Below are positions 46,201 to 55,936 of a stretch of DNA of 64,000 nt, one piece after another. This DNA is from Orychophragmus violaceus. Taxonomy: Eukaryota; Streptophyta; Magnoliopsida; Brassicales; Brassicaceae. The stretch covers positions 93,596,535 through 93,660,534 of the forward strand of contig CM058235.1 of NCBI GenBank assembly GCA_030180135.1. Reading direction: 5' to 3'. The notes beneath the pieces are model-generated. The model was not told where the DNA came from. It was given only the letters and a program-made list of their open reading frames with translations, and did no database searches. The translations under genes and the position numbers were made by a program. Within the stretch, counting starts at the first letter, position 1. Each line of letters begins with the position of its first letter.

Positions 46201-47460
46201 CTCAAACTTATTTCTGGGGATCTGCAACCAAGCTCTGGAACAGTTTTCCGTTCTGCTAAGGTATGGAAGAAGGCTCTTTTTTCCTTATCTGAACAACAAA
46301 TTGGACACAGGCCCTCTGAAACATATGGGATGACTTTTTATTATTCTAAAGTTGTGGAGACCCCTTCTAGGTATAAGGAATTGGATTCTTAAAAAGCGTT
46401 GATTTTCCAAACTTTCATTGACGACTAACATATTGAACTTTGGTTTTTAGTTAGCCGTATTTTTGATTGCTCGTTTTCGTGCTCGCTATACTTTTTGGTG
46501 GCTCTAATATGATGTAGTGATATGTCCTTTTAACAGGTTAGAGTTGCAGTCTTTAGTCAGCACCATGTGGATGGACTAGACCTTTCTTCGAATCCTCTTC
46601 TATATATGATGCGCTGCTACCCAGTAAGTTGCCACGCTGCTCTTCTCAGTTTGTTTCAGTTAACAGGAGACCATAATCATGTTAAAAATGTTTCATCTAT
46701 TAGTATTTTCGATCTGCCTACTTCTAACAAGCATGTGTGTATGTTTAAATTTACAACATAGTTGAAGCTCGTGCTTGTTAATATGTGTTAACTGGTATTG
46801 TGATTTAATTAACAATGTGGCAGGGAGTACCAGAGCAAAAGCTCAGAAGTCACCTGGGTTCTCTTGGGGTCACTGGAAATCTTGCACTGCAGCCCATGTA
46901 TACTTTATCAGGTATGTAAACTTTACCTGGAATGAAACTGGGATCCCCATGAATCTACTTATAGTGAATTTTTGTTGTATTTGGTCTGAATGGGGGGAAA
47001 TTAGGTGGTCAGAAAAGCAGAGTGGCATTTGCCAAGATAACATTCAAGAAACCGCACTTGCTATTGCTTGATGAGCCGTCCAATCATCTTGTAAGCCAAT
47101 AATAATAAATTTGCATAATCTTCTTGTGAATTAAGCAAAGGATTTCAGTTTTTGCTAAAATGATTACAATGTCAGGATCTGGATGCTGTGGAAGCTTTGA
47201 TTCAAGGACTTGTCATGTTCCAAGGCGGTATTTGCATGGTAACACCAATTTACTCAAATCCTTGTCTAATTAGGCAAATCTTCTTTTTTTTTTTCCAAGA
47301 TTAAAAGACTAATTTGGTTGTGTGTGTTGTGAAGGTGAGTCACGACGAGCATCTGATATCGGGAAGCGTGGATGAGCTGTGGGTTGTGTCAGACGGAAGG
47401 ATTGCACCATTCCATGGAACCTTCCATGACTACAAGAAACTTCTCCAGTCTTCATCTTGA
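43202..47460 (+). CDS. ABCF3: ABC transporter F family member 3 (GCN20-type), 18 exons
   Basis: Start MTEVASSVVYEVLGRRAHDV, stop TGA at 47460. Exons: 43202-43405, 43502-43717, 43788-43977, 44085-44293, 44419-44577, 44814-44942, 45033-45134, 45204-45350, 45468-45530, 45603-45649, 45790-45849, 45974-46056, 46166-46260, 46537-46623, 46824-46911, 47005-47090, 47176-47238 and 47335-47460. They total 2154 nt, an exact frame of 717 residues, close to the 715 I recall for AT1G64550. Two ATPase domains: Walker A GRNGTGKTT (about 207-215), signature FSGG (342), Walker B LLLLDEPT (362-369); Walker A GPNGIGKST (539-547), LSGGQ (625), LLLLDEPSNHLD, H-loop VSHDEH (677). There are no membrane spans. ABCF proteins are soluble; yeast GCN20 works with GCN1 on ribosomes to activate the eIF2-alpha kinase GCN2, and the Arabidopsis gene has been linked to stomatal defence. 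It appears intact. Confidence 0.97.
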
Positions 47461-48769
47461 ATTTCATTATGATAAAATCTGTGAGTTGACTTTGCTTTTG
47501 CATTGTCTTGTGTTTTGTTGACATCAATACGACGACGACAAACACCAGTCTAATCGTCACCCTTTCACCATTTTGGCGACTATGATCGGGTTATTGGTTT
47601 ATGTATTTCAATAAATTCTTAAATTCAAGTGAAATCATGTGTTATTCGATCTTTGATTTTAAAATCTTTATCAAAATCATGTGTTCTTGGTTTTATAATT
47701 TTAGAATTTAATTAAAATCCTATGTTATTGGTGGTATGATTTCAAAATCTGAATTAAAATAAAGTGTTATTCAATAGTAAAAATGTACATACAGATTTGA
47801 TTTTATCATGCATTTGAATGAATTTTTGTAAGTTTTAAAGTTTAAAATACAAAGATTCAAATTCGAGTGAAAATCTACAGATTTCGTAAATATTAATAAA
47901 ATTTATTTATTAGATTTTAAAATACACGGATTTCTAAATACACGAAAATGGCATGGTCCATATTGAAAGAGATTTTCTTAGAGCATCTCATTCTCTCTTT
48001 GTACCTAAAGTGGTTTTAGTCGGTGATGTTTTTTCCTCCATTGATTGATGCAATCTTTTTTTGTCAACCTTCTTATTAAATAAGAAACCAAGTTTATAGA
48101 AACTAAAAGCAAACAAAGTAATAAACAAACAAAGTGACGACGATTGCATAGCCTATGACACACCATATGGTTCATCAGCACAACATTGGCACTCCTGGAT
48201 ATTGATTTGAAACGATGAGATGGTCGCACAAAAGCCGTAATATCATCAACTAAGTGTTGGATACTTGCGTGTAACTGAGAGACGTTATTATCAGAATGAG
48301 TAATGTGTTCAAGATGACTGAAATGAACTTATACCAGAGACGATTGACTTGCAGAATACCTTATCTGAGTGCAATAGCTTCTGCCTCCAATGCTAAATTT
48401 ATGGGATCAAAAGAATTTACACATTTCATTCCAAGTTGCAAAGTTCATACCTTGTTGCAGTGAAGGCTTAGTCAGCTGATGATATCCTAATTTTACAGAG
48501 AATTCCCCCATGTAGGAGTATCTGACACCGGAATAAGCCATGCATGGTTCTCCTTACATGAAATATATCTTCCTTATGAGTAAACTCTCTTAGTTTTCTT
48601 TCATCCCAACAAAAAGAATTGGGTGGCATAAGTTCAGAGACACTTACATCAGCTAATAAAGATGGTTGGACTGGAAGGGCTGGAGGTGGTGGATCAGTGG
48701 CGGACCAGAATTTTTTTTACCGGGGTCAAAAAAAAAAATATAGTTAAACACAAAAATGGATTAAATAAA
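47461..48769. other. ABCF3 3' flank with short degenerate repeats and possible LINE debris
   Basis: The ABCF3 3' UTR lies at the start. At 47633-47778 four related words (AATCATGTGTTATTCG, AATCATGTGTTCTTGG, AATCCTATGTTATTGG, AATAAAGTGTTATTCA) recur about every 41 bp, which looks like a decayed MITE or minisatellite. From about 48050 to 48660 the minus strand shows faint LINE RNase H-like text (LALEAEAIALR near 48375-48405) with many stops. Nothing intact is seen. Confidence 0.35.
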
Positions 48770-50056
48770 GGGAAAAATGCCAAAAAAAACATGAACTATT
48801 CAGAACTGGCCATTAAATATCCAGACTAAGGAGCTTTCCATAACAAACCTAAACTAAACGTTGACTTACCAAACAATACCCCTACTTATAGTTGACCTCG
48901 CCAAAATGGTAAACCGTTAACTAAACTAACAGATGGGTTAGATGGCGTTAATCAACCGTTTACTGGTACCGTTAGCAATACAGGAAACAAAACAAGTTAT
49001 GAATAATTGTCGGTAACTATGAACGACGAAACACAAATGGTTCAATGGTTACAACACTCATACTGTTGTCTTTCGCGTACACGGTTCGAAACCAGCTTAA
49101 TGCTGTGTTTTAATTTACGCGAGAGTCAAGCGTAAGAGAGCCGTAACCAATGTACCATTTGTAGTTAGTTGTCTACATTTACAGACAATTCCTCTTAAAC
49201 TCTTCTTGTTTTTATCTAATTAAAAAACAGAAGAAAAAAGAAGAAGAAACACACAGCCATGGAAGAATCAGAACAAGTTCTTCCTCTACGTAATGACAAT
49301 TCTCAATTATTATGTTATTATCTTTATCTCAATTGCTCAAATTGATAACGAAAACTGACAAACATTTCGTGACAGTAACCAAAGCCAAAGATCTGACAAA
49401 CCCAACCTCGGCCTCATCATCATCTTGGTCATGCGAAACCAGAGAGGAGACAGAGGACCTATGTTTTCCAATCTCCAGCAACGAGGAAGAAGAAGAAGAG
49501 AATTGTCCAATCCGAGAGTCTTCCAAGGGTCAAAATCGATTTGGGTTTTAGGGTTCTAAGTTTCAGTTTGGGATTTTTAATAGAGAACAGGAAACAAGAC
49601 AGGTTATGAATAATTGTCCTCAAAAGTAAACAACTAACCACAAATGGCACATTGGTTACAGCTCTCTTATGCTTGACTCTCTCGTATAAGGTTCGAACCC
49701 AGCTTAATGTTGGGTTTTAATTTTCGCTTAATACAATCACACGAAACGACGTCGTTTTGTTATAAAGCGACAATTATTGAGCCATTTGTATTTCGTTGTT
49801 CATCGTTACCGACAATTATTCATAACTTGTTTTGTTTCCTGTATTGCTAACGGAACCAGTAAACGGTTGATTAACGCCATCTAACCCATCTGTTAGTTTA
49901 GTTAACGGTTTATCATTTTGGCGAGATCAACTATAAGTAGGGGTATTGTTTGGTAATTAAGTCAACATTTAGTTCAGGTTTGTTATGGAAAGCTCCTTAG
50001 TCTGGGTATTTAATAGCCAGTTCTGAATAGTTCATGTTTTTTTTGGCATTTTTCCC
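48770..50056. mobile_element. Mutator-like element with ~280-bp terminal inverted repeats
   Basis: The ends GGGAAAAATGCC (48770) and GGCATTTTTCCC (50056) open inverted repeats that match for about 280 bp, with two differences in the first 80. Both ends are flanked by ATTAAATAAA (48760-48769 and 50057-50066), a 9-10 bp duplication typical of Mutator-like transposons. The inside has no transposase. A short plus-strand frame (MLLSLSQLLKLITKTDKHF, about 49312-49551) with an acidic EEEEEE stretch could be a captured host fragment, not recognised. Both inner arms carry a polymerase III box-B-like word: GGTTCGAAACC at 49083 and GGTTCGAACCC at 49690. Confidence 0.88.
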
Positions 50057-50066
50057 ATTAAATAAA

Positions 50067-50529
50067 TAATAAACACAGTTATTATTATTTTTATTAGGTT
50101 AACTAAGTTGGTTAAAAATGGGCTTAAGTTTGTTACCAATTTTAAAAAGGAAAAGAATAAATAAATGGGTTTTTATGAGTTTGGGTTAGGGTGAAAGTGA
50201 AATAGTGAACTACTTATGTAATGGGCTAAAGTAAAAACCAGTTTGAAACCCAAAAATTTTGGTTTACGAGTTCAAAATAAAAATTTTAACGGGTGCAACA
50301 TAACAAAATTCAGAACATATACAAGGAAAGTATAAATATTTACGGTGTCAGCTGACCCCGTATATTTGTTAGTGGGTCCCCCCTGTGGTGGATTATCTAT
50401 CCGATTATCCTTCCAGATTTGAATCACCAACTCCCCATTTGAGACCTTGCTTAGACAATGGAATCCTTTGTAAAATGCTTCTCCAAGCATGACTTGTTTG
50501 TGATCTAAGTTGTGCCTCTAGAAAAGAGA
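50067..50529. other. Non-coding, probably older transposon sequence
   Basis: AT-rich text with GGGGTC/GACCCC-like words at both sides of the Mutator-like insertion (GCGGACCAGAATTTTTTTTACC near 48700; GCTGACCCCG near 50350). This suggests the Mutator-like element sits inside an older element that I cannot name. No gene is seen. Confidence 0.3.
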
Positions 50530-50534
50530 GTGTG

Positions 50535-50915
50535 TGGCGCAGCGTAAGTTTGATAGACTCGAAGATCGTTGATTCCGATTAAGAATAGCCGTTCAACGAG
50601 GACTCGATGATCGTTGATTCCGAATAATGCCGTTCAAACGAGGGTTCTTGATAATCGTTGATTCCGAAGAATACCGAAAACAAGGAGAAGATGAACTGAA
50701 AAGTTCTAGGTTTTCTTATTCAATAATCAATGATGTACAATAAGCCATACGGCACACTTATATACGAAAGTAAGAAACGTAAACCCTAAATCTAATGACT
50801 AACCAATAATAAAAGTCCAGAATGTCAAAAGCCCAATATAGATATAAACAAAGCGATATGTATTGATCACGACGAAGTTTACGGAGGCGTGATCTTGTGA
50901 AGATCCGCTGGATCA
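50535..50915 (-). repeat. 3' LTR (left) of the non-autonomous element, with ~45-bp internal repeats
   Basis: The word ATCGTTGATTCCG recurs at 50564, 50610 and 50654, each within a related unit of about 45 bp containing GACTCGATGATCG or GTTCAA-CGAGG words. The right LTR (54242-54623) has the same three units. Confidence 0.9.
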
Positions 50916-51011
50916 GGTCTCTCCGGGTGAGAAAAGATTCGTCCCTGAATCTGGATTGTCTCTCAGCAAGTAAATTCAACTCGTCTCCTTTGTTGCAATC
51001 AGGTTGTAACA

Positions 51012-52580
51012 CTAGTTCCACAACAAAACATGACACCAAAATTTTTCTTCATGCCCAAGTAACGTAACTCCAATAATTAAGTATCGCAGATATGATGTGG
51101 ACCTTAACTGTCTGCAACAAACTTCTCGTATTGGTCGCATAGAAACTCTACGATGCCACTCAATTGGCACGATCGGGAAGGTCATAACGAAGCCGGTCTT
51201 GAACGGAATGACAAGAAACTCACAAGTTGTTGGAGCCCATTGTGCCCATAAGAATTTAAGCGCATCATGCTCCAGTTGTAAGTGATCAAAGGCATGGTAG
51301 TGTAGAGAGATCGTGTCGTCAGAACAAGGCGCCACAATTAACAACGTTATCAAAGAATCTACTTTGGCATTGAGAATGAAAATCTTCCCTTGGTGTAGAC
51401 TTTCATAAAACTGGATATGTATCACCTGTAGTCCCACAAATCCTTCCTCGTGTAAAAAAATCATGAACTTGGAGCCAAAAAGACAAGAGCTTCTCTTGAA
51501 TAGCTGTACGGAATTTTGCTCTGTCATAACACTCTCGGCACAATACCCGAAATCAGAACGTGTTGAATCTTCATCATCAGCTTTATTATAGCCAGAAGAG
51601 GACTGTCTTACATGAACATTGTCCATGTTCCATGCCTTATGACCACTTTCAGCAAGAAGACTAACGCCACAAGTAGCAGGAGAAGGGACAAGGACAAGAC
51701 AAAAAGCCCACAATGGTTCTAAAGAATATTCTTTCATGAGACAACACATGTATGACGGAAACCAAGTTTCTCCCCAATCAAAAATTGTATTGACGACACC
51801 AACAGATTTGAAATGTAACCAAGACACCTCATCTAATCTTCTCCAAAAAGCTCCATGTTGCAACTCCAATTTTAACGAGAATATTGGATCAATGGTGAAC
51901 ATGAAAAACACAAATGAGCAGAGGTGAGGACTAGAGGTCAATGCTATGTGAACCCATGGTGGCCACATGAAATAATTCAATCTCCTTCTTAGCACAAGAC
52001 GCACACAACAGTCCTTGCGGGACACTACGCGTCGAATAGAAGAGACCAAAGACGACCCAAGTTTAACTTCCAAAAATTGTATGTGACCAAAACTTATTGA
52101 AAGATTCTTGGCAAACTCCTTTTGACGTAAGAGAATATCCCACTTCGCCATGAGCCCCTGTTTAAGCAAAGTTAGAGTAAGTAATGTCACTTGATATTTC
52201 GTTGATATTAAATGACGAGACATCAGCTTAATCCTCCATGGTGTACACAGTGGCTTAGACTCCGCTCTAGAAACAGTATCGATGATGAAATCATGCCATT
52301 GAGAAATAAGACATGAACACAATGCAACAAAATATGGAGAGAGTCGAATATCCTCAAGCTGCCATGCTATTTGGTCCACCAAAAGACAACCATACGACAC
52401 CACACCATGAGAAACGAAATTCCACTTGACACCAAACGTGGCCTTCGACAAGTAATTAAAGAGATGTTTAAGATTACACAAGTCACAGAGTTGGTGGCCC
52501 CCATCTTTCCGGACGTGCATCAGGACGCCCAAGCTGAATTTAACCAGCAAACGAGAACGAAGAAGACTAATTGGGTGCAC
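51012..52580 (-). CDS. Unrecognised long ORF of LTR element (third, 522 codons)
   Basis: Begins near MHPISLLRSRLLVKFSLGVL and stays open for 522 codons, unusually long for non-coding sequence. Hydrophobic and Cys/Trp-rich, with YFMWPPWVHIALTSS and FFMFTIDPIFSLKLELQHGA, a hydrophilic insert (SGYNKADDEDSTRSDFGYC), and a C-terminal part CEFLVIPFKTGFVMTFPIVP. No catalytic motif of retroelement enzymes is visible. It could be a captured host sequence, an element-specific protein, or a frame that is open by chance in a recent copy; the length argues against chance. Function unknown. Confidence 0.45.
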   Translation of the reverse strand: MHPISLLRSRLLVKFSLGVLMHVRKDGGHQLCDLCNLKHLFNYLSKATFGVKWNFVSHGVVSYGCLLVDQIAWQLEDIRLSPYFVALCSCLISQWHDFIIDTVSRAESKPLCTPWRIKLMSRHLISTKYQVTLLTLTLLKQGLMAKWDILLRQKEFAKNLSISFGHIQFLEVKLGSSLVSSIRRVVSRKDCCVRLVLRRRLNYFMWPPWVHIALTSSPHLCSFVFFMFTIDPIFSLKLELQHGAFWRRLDEVSWLHFKSVGVVNTIFDWGETWFPSYMCCLMKEYSLEPLWAFCLVLVPSPATCGVSLLAESGHKAWNMDNVHVRQSSSGYNKADDEDSTRSDFGYCAESVMTEQNSVQLFKRSSCLFGSKFMIFLHEEGFVGLQVIHIQFYESLHQGKIFILNAKVDSLITLLIVAPCSDDTISLHYHAFDHLQLEHDALKFLWAQWAPTTCEFLVIPFKTGFVMTFPIVPIEWHRRVSMRPIREVCCRQLRSTSYLRYLIIGVTLLGHEEKFWCHVLLWN

Positions 52581-52610
52581 CTTCAGACCAAGTTGAACAC
52601 AAGGCGAGCT

Positions 52611-53486
52611 CTACATCACTAACACCATAAGCTTCGCACACCATGTGTCTTGAAATTCAGTTGCTTCATACGTTATCTTCCATGGAAAAAGAGATAATTG
52701 AATCCAAGAAGTTGTCATGACTGAGTTGTTAGAAACCAATTGGGGAATAACCAAAGCTGGGAACCCCCGCTTAGAAGCTCCACTATGTAACCCACTTTGT
52801 AACGTAATTGTATGAAAAAACAACATGGTCGAGAATTCTTGAAGAACAAACATGATGGCTTTACGAGTCCACAGTGGCCACATACACTTTGTTTCCCCTT
52901 TTTCATCGAAGATAAATGACAAGAGGGAACTACAAGTAAGCACAGGACACTCAATAAAAAAGGCACACCAATAACTATGTTCTTCCATTGAAAACCTTAC
53001 TAACAATACCAAAGAACACAAGTGCACTATCCAATCGATGCCGCCATTGCGTCGTTGACAAGCGCTAGTAAAAATCTGTTGTGGTACCAGCATCTCTGAT
53101 AGTTTCCTTTGCCATATGAGTAAGAAAACATCAGTGTCTGCTGTCAATGTCGACAGCCAAGATAACACTATAGGAGGAAAAGCAGAGGAGTTAAAGAAAA
53201 CCAACTCCACACTCGTACGGTGAACATCACGACTGAGAGTATAGTGAGAACAGAATAACACCAACTTGTTTGAACCCAGTTCCTCAATATCTTGATTCCA
53301 AGAAAGCAAAAGTTGCTCTTGGTTAGCGTTACTGGTGGCTGCTCCTCTTTCAAAGCTAGGAGAAAACACAAGATAACAACTTAGAAACATTTTCATAGTC
53401 TCTTCTTCCTCACCTTTACCGTAACTGAAATAAGATTTTGTAGTGCTACTCCGTCGCAAATTCATTCGTATTCCATTCTTCAACAA
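52611..53486 (-). CDS. Unrecognised ORF of LTR element (second)
   Basis: A 291-codon frame beginning near MLKNGIRMNLRRSSTTKSYF, open further upstream to just after the first ORF's stop, which suggests read-through or a former continuous gene. It is rich in Trp, Cys, Phe and Leu (CMWPLWTRKAIMFVLQEF, LFFHTITLQSGLHSGASKRG). It resembles no pol domain I know. A similar phrase occurs in the next ORF. Confidence 0.45.
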   Translation of the reverse strand: MLKNGIRMNLRRSSTTKSYFSYGKGEEEETMKMFLSCYLVFSPSFERGAATSNANQEQLLLSWNQDIEELGSNKLVLFCSHYTLSRDVHRTSVELVFFNSSAFPPIVLSWLSTLTADTDVFLLIWQRKLSEMLVPQQIFTSACQRRNGGIDWIVHLCSLVLLVRFSMEEHSYWCAFFIECPVLTCSSLLSFIFDEKGETKCMWPLWTRKAIMFVLQEFSTMLFFHTITLQSGLHSGASKRGFPALVIPQLVSNNSVMTTSWIQLSLFPWKITYEATEFQDTWCAKLMVLVM

Positions 53487-53525
53487 ATTTGCATCAGATT
53501 CTTGTAATGATGAAACAATACGCCC

Positions 53526-54191
53526 TCAAATTTTGAACATGGATATCGGCGCGAGTGAAACACTGGATGCAACGTCGTGAGAAAACAGCTTTCGTAAGAA
53601 ACACGTCAAAAATTTCTGTGAATGTTCTGGTGTTTCAATTTCTTCCCACGAAGTAGCAAAGCTTGTGCAATCAAAAACGAGATCCAATCGATTGACGGGC
53701 TTTATTATTCTCGAAGCGATCAATGACTTTTTGTCAACAGGTTTCCTGTCCGAGTCAGAGCATGTAAATGACAACTCTTTGTAGCTCATAACTGATGCTT
53801 CTACGTTGGTAACATCACAAATCGGGTCGTCATCGTAGACGTCAAAAACTGGCTCGTCTTTAACATCACAAATCTGGTCTTCATCATAGGCGTTGAAAAC
53901 TGGTTCACCATAAAGCTCAATCTCGTGATAAAGATCCTCTTCCCTTGTAGAAATTGAACATGGTGACTTGTTGCTGATGATATGCCCATGAAAATCTCCC
54001 TCTTCGTTGTTGTTGTTGTGAAACGTGAGATGTTGATCGCGATGTGATTTGATCAACTCGCGTAATGATCGACGTATGGAGGATCGACTCCTTTCATGAA
54101 TGTCACGAAGTGTAAGGCGTAACTCCGCCCAAGCATCTATTGATTCATTGAGGTGTTGATCCGTTGTGAAGGGATAGTTGTTTCGTGCCAT
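53526..54191 (-). CDS. Unrecognised ORF of LTR element (first, gag position)
   Basis: Starts MARNNYPFTTDQHLNESIDA, about 35 nt after the primer site, and runs 221 codons to a stop at 53526. The frame is also open upstream through the primer site, but the MARNN start is the natural one. It is polar, with a basic part (ERSRSSIRRSLRELIKSHRD) and a repeated acidic phrase (EPVFNAYDEDQICDVKD, then EPVFDVYDDDPICDVT). The position is that of gag, but I see no gag signature or zinc knuckle. Function not known; it could be a particle or nucleic-acid-binding protein. Confidence 0.55.
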   Translation of the reverse strand: MARNNYPFTTDQHLNESIDAWAELRLTLRDIHERSRSSIRRSLRELIKSHRDQHLTFHNNNNEEGDFHGHIISNKSPCSISTREEDLYHEIELYGEPVFNAYDEDQICDVKDEPVFDVYDDDPICDVTNVEASVMSYKELSFTCSDSDRKPVDKKSLIASRIIKPVNRLDLVFDCTSFATSWEEIETPEHSQKFLTCFLRKLFSHDVASSVSLAPISMFKI

Positions 54192-54225
54192 GATTCGGAA
54201 AAAAAAATCCGAACAGGAACGTGCT

Positions 54226-54238
54226 TGCTCTGATACCA
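54226..54238 (-). promoter_or_regulatory. Primer binding site of the non-autonomous LTR element
   Basis: Minus strand TGGTATCAGAGCA, three bases from the right LTR; complementary to initiator-Met tRNA. Confidence 0.88.
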
Positions 54239-54241
54239 AAC

Positions 54242-54623
54242 TGGCGCATCGTAAGCTTGATAGACTCGAAGATCATTGATTCCGATAAAGAATAGCCGTT
54301 CAACGAGGACTCGATGATCGTTGATTCCGAAGAATGCCGTTCAAACGAGGGTTCTTGATAATCGTTGATTCCGAAGAATACCGAAAATAAGGAGAAGATG
54401 AACTGAAAAGTTCTAGGTTTTTCTTATTCAAAAATCAATGATGTACAATAAGCCATATGGCACACTTATATACGAAAGTAAGAAACGTAAACCCTAAATC
54501 TAATGACTAACCAATAATAAAAGCCCAGAATGTCAAAAGCCCAATATAGATATAAACAAAGCGATATGCATTGATCACGACGAAGTTTACGGAGGCGTGA
54601 TCTTGTGAAGATCCGCTGCATCA
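54242..54623 (-). repeat. 5' LTR (right) of the non-autonomous element
   Basis: Matches 50535-50915 almost base for base. Visible differences include a G-to-T change at the GCGCAGCG/GCGCATCG start and GATCGTT versus GATCATT in the first internal unit. Confidence 0.92.
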
Positions 54624-54628
54624 GTGTG

Positions 54629-55936
54629 ATAGTAAGGTTCCCTTAACATTTGAGAAAGGAGAGAATTATGGTGGTTGATAGTCTCCAACCCTATTTTGCA
54701 AGGAAAGATGTATTAAATATAGAAAGATCCTTGAATTTAGAGTTGTCAAAGATCCTTGAATTTAGAGTTGTCAAATGGGATGTCTACGTTCATACTGACA
54801 TGTTCAATATTATATTGTTCATCTTGATTGGGGATAATAGTGATTGTGTCTAGTAACGACTGTGTTTATTAACCGTTCATATTTTTTAACGACCATGGAC
54901 AACCACAATTTTTTTTTCGAACGAAAAAGAAAATTTCTCCGAACTGATAGCAACGAGAATATAGAGAAATGAGAAAAAAAATTAATAGATTTTGACCTAA
55001 AAGTTTAAGTGTTTTAGGTTGTCCATTAACAAATGTATCCAGTCTATTTTGTATGTGGACAAAACTGGTCATAACCCATTTTAGTCCAATATGGGTATAT
55101 CTATGACCGATGCATAATGCATTAGACATGGGTCGGTCACGGACAATCCGCCTATTTTGAGAACTATATTTAAATTCAATATATCCATATTGTTTCAATT
55201 GTGTTATGCGGCTTGACCCAAGGGATCTTGTGCCGGTCTTTAGCAGATGTCCACCAAAATTTCTCATGAATATCCATCGAGACCTCTTTACCAAAGATAA
55301 TTGCCGACTTCTAGAAATTGATGTATTGACCTGATGAAGCTTCTGCATATTGACTAAGAAATTGTAATAGGCGTTGACATCCATTCTTTGTAACTTTTTT
55401 TTTTTAAAGGATCCATTCTTTGTCACTCGACAAAATTGAAAGGAGTCATCAACAAAACAAAAACAACAGAATGAATTTCTGAATAATTGTGGAAATAATA
55501 AAGTTGTAGATCTTAAGCATAAAAAGATTAAAGATAAGGAATGAAAAGAAATCTTTTGAACTTTGAGACTTGAAGCCGAGAAGTTAGTGATTAATTAGCA
55601 CAAAAACGAAAATAAAAAAACTTATAGAATCAGACGAAATCCTTGGAATTATTATATTTGAAGCTGATAAATTAATGATTAATTAGCACAAAAACTCAAA
55701 AAGGAATCATCAGAAATCTTAGGAAAATTTAGATGTAAAGCTGAAAAGTTAGTGACTAAGAACAAACAAAACAAATATATTGAAAGTTACACAAACCACT
55801 ATAATAAGCAACATCTACATGTTTACTATATATAGATTCTTATAACTAAAAGTACCAAAACAAATCTCATATTTATTCTCGTATAATTTAAGATTTGTTA
55901 AGTCGATCGCACGAATTACACTTATCGCCAACAATA
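54629..55936. other. AT-rich spacer with a poly(A)-only retroposon scar
   Basis: Mostly AT-rich with no gene. At 55379-55391 and 55411-55423 the 13-bp word ATCCATTCTTTGT is duplicated around a T-rich run (about 12 T), which on the minus strand is a poly(A) tail with almost nothing else. A 14-bp direct repeat lies near 54728 and 54750 (GATCCTTGAATTTAGAGTTGTC type). A minus-strand frame at 54869-55426 crosses the scar and looks spurious. Confidence 0.55.

Larger units (their letters stand above)
50535..54623 (-). mobile_element. Non-autonomous LTR retrotransposon with unrecognised ORFs
   Basis: LTRs of 381 bp (50535-50915) and 382 bp (54242-54623) are nearly identical, begin TGGCGCA and end ATCA, and are flanked by a perfect GTGTG duplication (50530-50534 and 54624-54628). 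An initiator-Met primer site (minus strand TGGTATCAGAGCA) lies at 54226-54238, setting the orientation. A CCCGGAGAGACC tract lies inside the left LTR edge. The 3.3-kb interior has no protease, RT, RNase H or integrase motif. It has three sizeable minus-strand frames instead. The element must depend on enzymes of another element. The near-identical LTRs indicate a recent insertion, between ABCF3 and DUO3. Confidence 0.92.

Noticed and set aside
54869..55426. 185-codon open frame on the minus strand
   Set aside because: It runs through the tail-only retroposon scar and poly(T) run, has no recognisable domain and no splice structure.
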